DNA of 11,045 nt from an uncultured Caryophanales bacterium. Lineage in GTDB: Bacteria; Bacillota_I; Bacilli_A; RFN20; CAG-826. The position numbers and the translations under genes were made by a program. The notes under the pieces are model-generated. The model worked only from the letters and a program-made list of their open reading frames with translations. It did no database searches and was not told the DNA's origin. This document shows, piece after piece, positions 6,992-11,045 of the stretch. The stretch's first letter is position 1; every line of letters begins with the position of its first letter. The stretch lies in the NCBI GenBank assembly GCA_946183335.1, contig CAMGZN010000030.1:1-11045 (forward strand), read 5' to 3'.

Positions 6992-7822
6992 ATGAGAAAG
7001 GCTCTGGCCATTGATATTGGCGGAACAAACACTAGACTCGCCGTTGTTAACGAGTTTTTTGAAATTGAACAATGTGTCATTAAACCAACTGTGTGCGATG
7101 ATAAAGATAAGTTCATGCAAAACATCATCGATGGTATTCACGAGCTTAAACTTGAGGGCGTTGAATCAATCGGCGCTGGTGTTCCTGGTGTTGTTAATCG
7201 TGAAAAGGGTGTTATTTTAGACCTTCCAAATGTTCATGTTAAAGACATTAAATTTGCTGAGATTTTAAAGAAAGAAACAGGACTAGAAACACACCTTAGA
7301 AACGATGCTGAAGTTGCTTGTATTGCGGAAGCTTATTCCCCAAAAGCAAAGAAATATTCACGCGTTTTCTTTATTACAATTTCCACTGGACTTGGAGGTG
7401 CATTTTGTGTCGATAAAGTGATTCAAGATTACGTCACAGAAGTTGGGCATACCGTTTCAAATTTTGATGGATATTTTGAGGAATTTTCAATCATTACTGG
7501 ATCAAAATTCCCAATATTTGCTAAACATTTTGGAGAGCCTGGTTTAACTCCAAAAATCATGTTTGAAAAAGCGAGACAAAAAGATAAAAAATACCAGCAA
7601 ATTACGGATAAATGGCTGCAAATCCTCAATAAATTTGTTCGCTTAATGATTGATTCGTATCAACCTGAATTGATTGTTTTTACTGGTGGTTTTATGAAAG
7701 ATAAGGATATGTTCTTCCCTCAAATCAAGAAAGCTCATAAAGATGTCAAAATTAGAGAGACATATTTTGGTACCAACGCTGGTCTAATCGGTGCTGGTCT
7801 ATATGCCTTAAATTCAAAATAA
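6992..7822 (+). CDS. ROK-family sugar kinase-like protein lacking the cysteine zinc motif
   Basis: The 276-residue protein has the ASKHA fold of ROK (repressor/ORF/kinase) proteins. DIGGTNTRLAVV (8-19) is the phosphate-1 loop. N104-D105 in LRNDAE includes the expected catalytic base Asp. ISTGLGGAF (130-138) is the phosphate-2 loop, and E150 and H153 in TEVGH match the sugar-contacting Glu and metal-binding His. TGGF (231-234) and the C-terminal GTNAGLIGAGL complete the pattern. There is no DNA-binding N-terminal domain, so it should be a kinase (glucose, fructose, ManNAc or similar) rather than a repressor. The CxCGxxGCxE zinc motif that normally follows the His is missing, and only FEEF remains at 162-165. 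The start at 6992 was chosen because MRKALAIDIGG matches family N-termini and a perfect -10 box lies between 6974 and 6992. No Shine-Dalgarno is seen. It is 14 nt upstream of the EEP gene, so probably co-transcribed. The substrate cannot be inferred. Confidence 0.85.
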   Translation: MRKALAIDIGGTNTRLAVVNEFFEIEQCVIKPTVCDDKDKFMQNIIDGIHELKLEGVESIGAGVPGVVNREKGVILDLPNVHVKDIKFAEILKKETGLETHLRNDAEVACIAEAYSPKAKKYSRVFFITISTGLGGAFCVDKVIQDYVTEVGHTVSNFDGYFEEFSIITGSKFPIFAKHFGEPGLTPKIMFEKARQKDKKYQQITDKWLQILNKFVRLMIDSYQPELIVFTGGFMKDKDMFFPQIKKAHKDVKIRETYFGTNAGLIGAGLYALNSK

Positions 7823-7836
7823 ACGGAGACAAAAAA

Positions 7837-8997
7837 ATGAATAAGATTTTAAAAAGAGTACTCATTATTGCCGGTTGTGTTATCGGCGCAGTTGTTGTTG
7901 GTGCAGGAGGCTATGTTTTATACGTTGTATTGTCCTACAATCGTATTGGAAATGTTGATTTAGATGTTCAACGTAAATCCGAGACAGAAAAAGCGGTCGC
8001 TGGACAAACATATAAAGCCATTTCCTATAACATCGGATTTGGTGCTTATTCCCAAGATTACACATTCTTCATGGATACTGGTTATGACGAGAATGGCAAT
8101 CCAACTTGTGGAACACACTCCACCGCTAAATCAAAAGATGAAGTCTCATTCAATACTGCTGGAGCAATTAAGACAATCCAAGATAACGATCCTGACTTTG
8201 TTATGTTCCAAGAAGTTGATACAAAATCCACTCGTAGTTACAAAGTAAACCAAGACGAAAAGATTCAAGAAGCATTCCCCGCTTATGATCATGTTCACTG
8301 TATTAACTTCCACACCGCTTTCCTTCCATATCCAATTAACGATATGCACGGAAAGGTTAACGCCGGATTAACAACTTTATCTAAAGTTCAAATTCAAAAA
8401 GCTGAGCGCAAGGAATACACCGTTCCAACTGGAATGGGTAAATTCTTCGACTTGGACCGTTGTTTCGCCGTCCAAAAGATTGACGTCGATAACGGCAAAT
8501 CACTTTACATTGTTAACTCACATATGTCCGCATATGATGAAGGCGGAACAGTTCGTACAAAACAAGTCGAAGAACTCAATGCTTTCCTTAAGGAAAGACA
8601 TGATGCTGGAGACTATGTTGTTATTGGGGGAGACTGGAACCATGATTTGTTAACAAATAATCCAGATTTCCCAGAATACACCAAAGAAAACAAACCATTC
8701 GGAGAAAAGAAAAAATCACCAGTCTGGGTGAACTTCTATTTCGATGATGAACATAAATCTCCATTAACTGAAGGTTATTCAGTTGTGGCATCTGATAATG
8801 TTCCAACATGTCGTAATAACGACATCGAATGGGAACCAGGTAAGACATTTACCTGTGTTGTAGATGGCTTTATTGTTTCGGATAATGTTAGTGTTGTTTC
8901 ACATGCAAATATCCAGACAAAACAAGGCAATAAAGGATTAGATGGTTTTGCCTTTGCTGACCACGATCCAACAATGCTTGAATTCAAGCTTAACTAA
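7837..8997 (+). CDS. Membrane-anchored endonuclease/exonuclease/phosphatase (EEP) family protein
   Basis: The 386-residue protein begins with a positively charged start and a hydrophobic segment (about residues 7-33), which looks like a signal anchor rather than a cleaved peptide; the catalytic domain is then expected outside the cell. The DNase I-like/EEP active-site set is complete and in order: N65 (SYNIGFG), E126 (FQEVD), H229 (VNSHMS), D266 and N268 (GGDWNHD), D343 (VVDGFIVS), and D375-H376 (FADHDP). EEP enzymes are metal-dependent phosphodiesterases or phosphomonoesterases acting on nucleic acids, phospholipids or sugar/inositol phosphates. Nothing here decides which. An insert of about 40 residues (73-108) between the first two motifs is larger than in minimal EEP proteins. 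A ribosome binding site, GGAG at 7825-7828, lies eight bases from the ATG. The gene follows the ROK gene by 14 nt, probably in one operon. A role in nutrient phosphate or nucleotide scavenging is possible but speculative. Confidence 0.85.
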   Translation: MNKILKRVLIIAGCVIGAVVVGAGGYVLYVVLSYNRIGNVDLDVQRKSETEKAVAGQTYKAISYNIGFGAYSQDYTFFMDTGYDENGNPTCGTHSTAKSKDEVSFNTAGAIKTIQDNDPDFVMFQEVDTKSTRSYKVNQDEKIQEAFPAYDHVHCINFHTAFLPYPINDMHGKVNAGLTTLSKVQIQKAERKEYTVPTGMGKFFDLDRCFAVQKIDVDNGKSLYIVNSHMSAYDEGGTVRTKQVEELNAFLKERHDAGDYVVIGGDWNHDLLTNNPDFPEYTKENKPFGEKKKSPVWVNFYFDDEHKSPLTEGYSVVASDNVPTCRNNDIEWEPGKTFTCVVDGFIVSDNVSVVSHANIQTKQGNKGLDGFAFADHDPTMLEFKLN

Positions 8998-9000
8998 GAT

Positions 9001-9038
9001 TTATTTGTATTAATAATCAAATAAGTCTATTATTAATA
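9001..9038. repeat. Two overlapping AT-rich inverted repeats between the EEP gene and the thrS leader
   Basis: A perfect 7-bp repeat pairs TTATTTG (9001-9007) with CAAATAA (9018-9024). A perfect 10-bp repeat pairs TATTAATAAT (9008-9017) with ATTATTAATA (9029-9038). They overlap, so only one hairpin can form at a time. Neither is followed by a clean T-tract, so a terminator for the EEP gene is uncertain. Both overlap the thrS promoter. Confidence 0.5.
9005..9033 (+). promoter_or_regulatory. Candidate thrS promoter
   Basis: TTGTAT (9005-9010), a 17-bp spacer and TATTAT (9028-9033, 5/6 to TATAAT) predict a start near 9040, just where T-box stem I begins at GCGTTGATG. That agreement raises confidence despite the poor -35. 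Confidence 0.55.
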
Positions 9039-9040
9039 AT

Positions 9041-9254
9041 GCGTTGATGAAGACACGCTAATAAGAAGTCTTTCCTAGCGAGGGAACGATGGTGAAAGGT
9101 TCCTGTCAGGCTCTTATTAGTACCACTTCGGAGCTTCTAGAAACCAATCTAGACGGATCTCCCGTTACGAGAATAATGAGTGTATAACTTATGTTATAAA
9201 TTAAGGTGGTACCACGTGAAAGCGTCCTTACGTAGAACGCTTTTTATTTATTTT
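9041..9254 (+). ncRNA. T-box riboswitch leader of thrS (tRNA-Thr sensing, specifier ACC)
   Basis: This leader senses uncharged tRNA-Thr and lets transcription reach thrS only when threonylation is low. Stem I is clear: GAAG/CTTC (9049-9052/9126-9129), a 9-bp helix (9058-9066/9112-9120), CCT/AGG (9074-9076/9108-9110) next to an AG-rich bulge, and an apical GGAAC/GTTCC helix (9083-9087/9099-9103) with the typical GGTGAAAG loop. The specifier loop contains ACC at 9122-9124 followed by A, a Thr codon read by anticodon GGU and matching the downstream gene. Stem II is TCTAGA/TCTAGA (9136-9141/9148-9153). The T-box sequence AAGGTGGTACCACG is at 9203-9216, with the UGGU bulge at 9207-9210 pairing to the tRNA NCCA end, which implies an A discriminator base. 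It ends in an intrinsic terminator that competes with the antiterminator. Confidence 0.95.
9219..9254 (+). terminator. T-box-controlled intrinsic terminator of the thrS leader
   Basis: AAAGCGT (9219-9225) pairs with ACGCTTT (9237-9243), and the 3' arm runs into a T-rich tract (9241-9254). The hairpin follows the T-box sequence directly and ends just before the thrS ribosome binding site at 9255. Confidence 0.85.
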
Positions 9255-9268
9255 AGGAGGTAAACAAG

Positions 9269-10987
9269 ATGGCGTTAGATTTCAAAACATTAAATCACTC
9301 CACATCACATTTGATGGCGGAAGCGATTGCTAATCTTTATCCAGGAGCCAAATTTGGTTTTGGCCCAGCAATTGAAGAAGGATTCTACTATGATATTGAT
9401 TTCCCAACCCCAATCACAGAAGCTGATCTTCCAAAGATTGAAAAGGAAATGCATCGTATCGCTTCAAAAAACGAAAAATTTGTTCGCGAAGAAGTTACTC
9501 GTGAACAAGCCCTAGAACTATTCAAGGACAATGAATATAAGATTGAACTTATCAAAGGTATCGAGGGTCCAATTACAATTTATCGCCAAGGCAAATGGTT
9601 TGACCTTTGTGCTGGTCCGCACGTTGAAAGAACAGGACAAATTAACAATTTTAAATTGTTATCCATTGCCGGCGCATACTGGAGAGGTGACTCCAAAAAT
9701 AAACAATTAGTTCGAATCTATGGTACTTCTTTTGAAAAAAAGGAAGAACTTGAAGAACACTTACGCATCCTTGAAGAACGTAAGAAACGTGACCACCGTA
9801 TTCTGGGCAAACAACTCGGTTTATTCATGCTTAGTGATTATGGTCCAGGACTTCCTTTCTGGCTTCCAAACGGTATGATTGTTCGAACTGAAATTGAAAA
9901 TATGTGGAAAGAAATCCACCGCCGTTATGGCTATATGCTTGTTGATACTCCAATTATGCTCTCCAAAGAACTTTGGATTACCTCAGGCCACTGGGACCAC
10001 TACAAAGACAATATGTACGTCACGATGGTTGATGAAAATGAATTCGCGATTAAACCAATGAACTGCCCAGGCGCAATTCTTTGCTATAAGAATGATTTAC
10101 ACTCCTATCGTGAACTTCCTCTCCGCTATGCGGAGTTAGGTCATGTCCATCGTCACGAAGCAAGCGGCGCACTTAACGGATTATTCCGTGTTCGCTCCTT
10201 TACTCAAGATGATGCACATACATTTGTTCGTCCAGATCAAATTGGAGAAGAAATTATCTCAATCTTAAAACTATATGATGAAATTTATTCTCTCTTTGGT
10301 CTTAACTACAAGATTGAATTATCCACTCGCCCAGAAGAAGGCTATATTGGTGACATCAAGATTTGGGATGAATCCGAAAGAATCCTTGAAGAAGTCTGCC
10401 GTAAATCCGGAAAAGAATTTAAGATTAATCCAGGAGATGGTGCCTTCTATGGACCAAAACTTGACTTTAAAGTCAAGGATAGTATGAATCGTATCTGGCA
10501 ATGTGGAACAATCCAACTCGATATGAACCTTCCAGAAAGATTTGATGTGAGCTACATTGATGACAAAGGTGAAAAGGCTCGTCCAGTGATGATTCACCGT
10601 GCTTGCTTCGGTTCAATTGAAAGATTTGTTGGTGTTATTACTGAACACTTTGCCGGTGCTTTCCCACTCTGGTTAGCACCAGAACAGGTTCACGTTTTAC
10701 CAGTTAATGATGAATTCCATTTGGAATATTCTAAGAAGGTAGTTAAGGCTCTTGAAGAAAAAGGAGTACGAGTTAAACTCGACTCTGCTGAAGATAAACT
10801 TGGATACCGTTTACGTAATACACAAGTGAAGAAAATTCCATACACTTTAGTTATCGGCGATAACGAAAAGAATGAAGGAACTGTCACTTATCGTCACTTC
10901 GGAACCAAGGCTCAACATACTGTAAAACTCGAAGAATTTATAGAGATGATTCAAAAAGAAATCTCCAGCAAATCCCTACCGGTTTGA
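9269..10987 (+). CDS. thrS: Threonyl-tRNA synthetase, short form without the N-terminal TGS domain
   Basis: The 572-residue class II synthetase attaches threonine to tRNA-Thr. Usual bacterial ThrRS is about 640 residues and opens with a TGS domain. This one starts directly in the editing domain, as short mycoplasma ThrRS do. Editing (SAD) residues are intact: H10 and H14 (HSTSH) and C114 and H118 (CAGPH), so hydrolysis of Ser-tRNA-Thr should be kept. The catalytic zinc ligands are C266, H317 and H443, with exactly the spacing (51 and 126) of E. coli C334, H385 and H511. Class II motif 2 is FRVRSFTQDDAH, and motif 3 is the region HRACFGSIERF, usually HRAxxGSIERF. Residues ~470-565 are the anticodon-binding domain. 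The start is secure: AGGAGG at 9255-9260 lies eight bases upstream, directly after the T-box terminator, leaving no room for a TGS domain. Expression is controlled by the T-box. No terminator is visible after the TGA. Confidence 0.97.
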   Translation: MALDFKTLNHSTSHLMAEAIANLYPGAKFGFGPAIEEGFYYDIDFPTPITEADLPKIEKEMHRIASKNEKFVREEVTREQALELFKDNEYKIELIKGIEGPITIYRQGKWFDLCAGPHVERTGQINNFKLLSIAGAYWRGDSKNKQLVRIYGTSFEKKEELEEHLRILEERKKRDHRILGKQLGLFMLSDYGPGLPFWLPNGMIVRTEIENMWKEIHRRYGYMLVDTPIMLSKELWITSGHWDHYKDNMYVTMVDENEFAIKPMNCPGAILCYKNDLHSYRELPLRYAELGHVHRHEASGALNGLFRVRSFTQDDAHTFVRPDQIGEEIISILKLYDEIYSLFGLNYKIELSTRPEEGYIGDIKIWDESERILEEVCRKSGKEFKINPGDGAFYGPKLDFKVKDSMNRIWQCGTIQLDMNLPERFDVSYIDDKGEKARPVMIHRACFGSIERFVGVITEHFAGAFPLWLAPEQVHVLPVNDEFHLEYSKKVVKALEEKGVRVKLDSAEDKLGYRLRNTQVKKIPYTLVIGDNEKNEGTVTYRHFGTKAQHTVKLEEFIEMIQKEISSKSLPV

Positions 10988-10989
10988 TA

Positions 10990-11045
10990 TGTACCCAGTT
11001 TCCTGGACAAGTTAATTGGATTATATCATAAGGCTAACATGGATG
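10990..11045 (+). mobile_element. Possible left end of an IS3-like insertion sequence (cut off by the window)
   Basis: Directly after the thrS stop, a 20-base segment (10990-11009, TGTACCC...CCTGGACA) starts with TG and resembles the terminal inverted repeats I recall for IS3-family elements of Firmicutes. About 30 bases later, AAGG (11030-11033) precedes an ATG at 11039 (Met-Asp), which could open a transposase orfA. No transposase sequence or second repeat can be seen, so this rests on resemblance only. Confidence 0.3.

Noticed and set aside
10319..10597. 92-codon minus-strand open frame inside thrS
   Set aside because: It is antisense to the catalytic core of thrS, and its product looks like a reverse-complement shadow with no family features.
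10985..10987. TGA read as Trp (mycoplasma code), extending thrS to the window end
   Set aside because: ThrRS is full length at the TGA, dnaB stops at a TGA in an ATGA overlap with dnaI, and Trp is encoded by TGG throughout.

Overview
The window is AT-rich chromosomal DNA of a low-GC Gram-positive bacterium (Bacillota/Mycoplasmatota lineage). The evidence is a B. subtilis-type set of replication genes (dnaE end, polA, the helicase-loading genes dnaB and dnaI), a tRNA-Thr T-box riboswitch in front of thrS, and good AGGAGG-like ribosome binding sites on several genes. TGA is used as a real stop (dnaB, thrS) and TGG encodes Trp, so this is not the mycoplasma genetic code. A threonyl-tRNA synthetase without its TGS domain and a fused MutM-CoaE protein suggest an uncultured host-associated Erysipelotrichia/RF39/Mollicutes-like lineage. 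That placement is inference.

Layout: (1) 1-4634, plus strand: the 3' end of dnaE, polA and a mutM-coaE fusion. These are packed with an 8-nt overlap and a 1-nt gap, so they look like one operon. (2) 4609-6785, minus strand: dnaB and dnaI, overlapping by ATGA and converging on mutM-coaE with a 26-bp tail-to-tail overlap. In B. subtilis the order polA, mutM, coaE, dnaB, dnaI, thrS is collinear, so here the dnaB-dnaI block appears to have been inverted in place. (3) 6786-6991: a divergent control region with DnaA-box-like sites, a helically phased 10-11 bp repeat, a perfect 16-bp palindrome and candidate promoters on both strands. (4) 6992-8997, plus strand: a ROK-family sugar kinase-like gene and a membrane-anchored endonuclease/exonuclease/phosphatase (EEP) protein, probably co-transcribed. 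(5) 8998-10987: promoter, T-box leader (specifier ACC) and thrS. (6) 10988-11045: a short tail that may be the left end of an IS3-like insertion sequence.

The first two blocks serve DNA replication and repair (replicative polymerase, Pol I, 8-oxoG glycosylase, helicase loading), with the last step of CoA synthesis fused onto the glycosylase. The most interesting parts are the linker-less MutM-CoaE fusion and the dnaB/ROK divergent region, which looks like a DnaA-responsive control site. I see no CRISPR, tRNA, rRNA, defence or phage genes. Nearly everything is core genome, and I found no convincing entirely new system.
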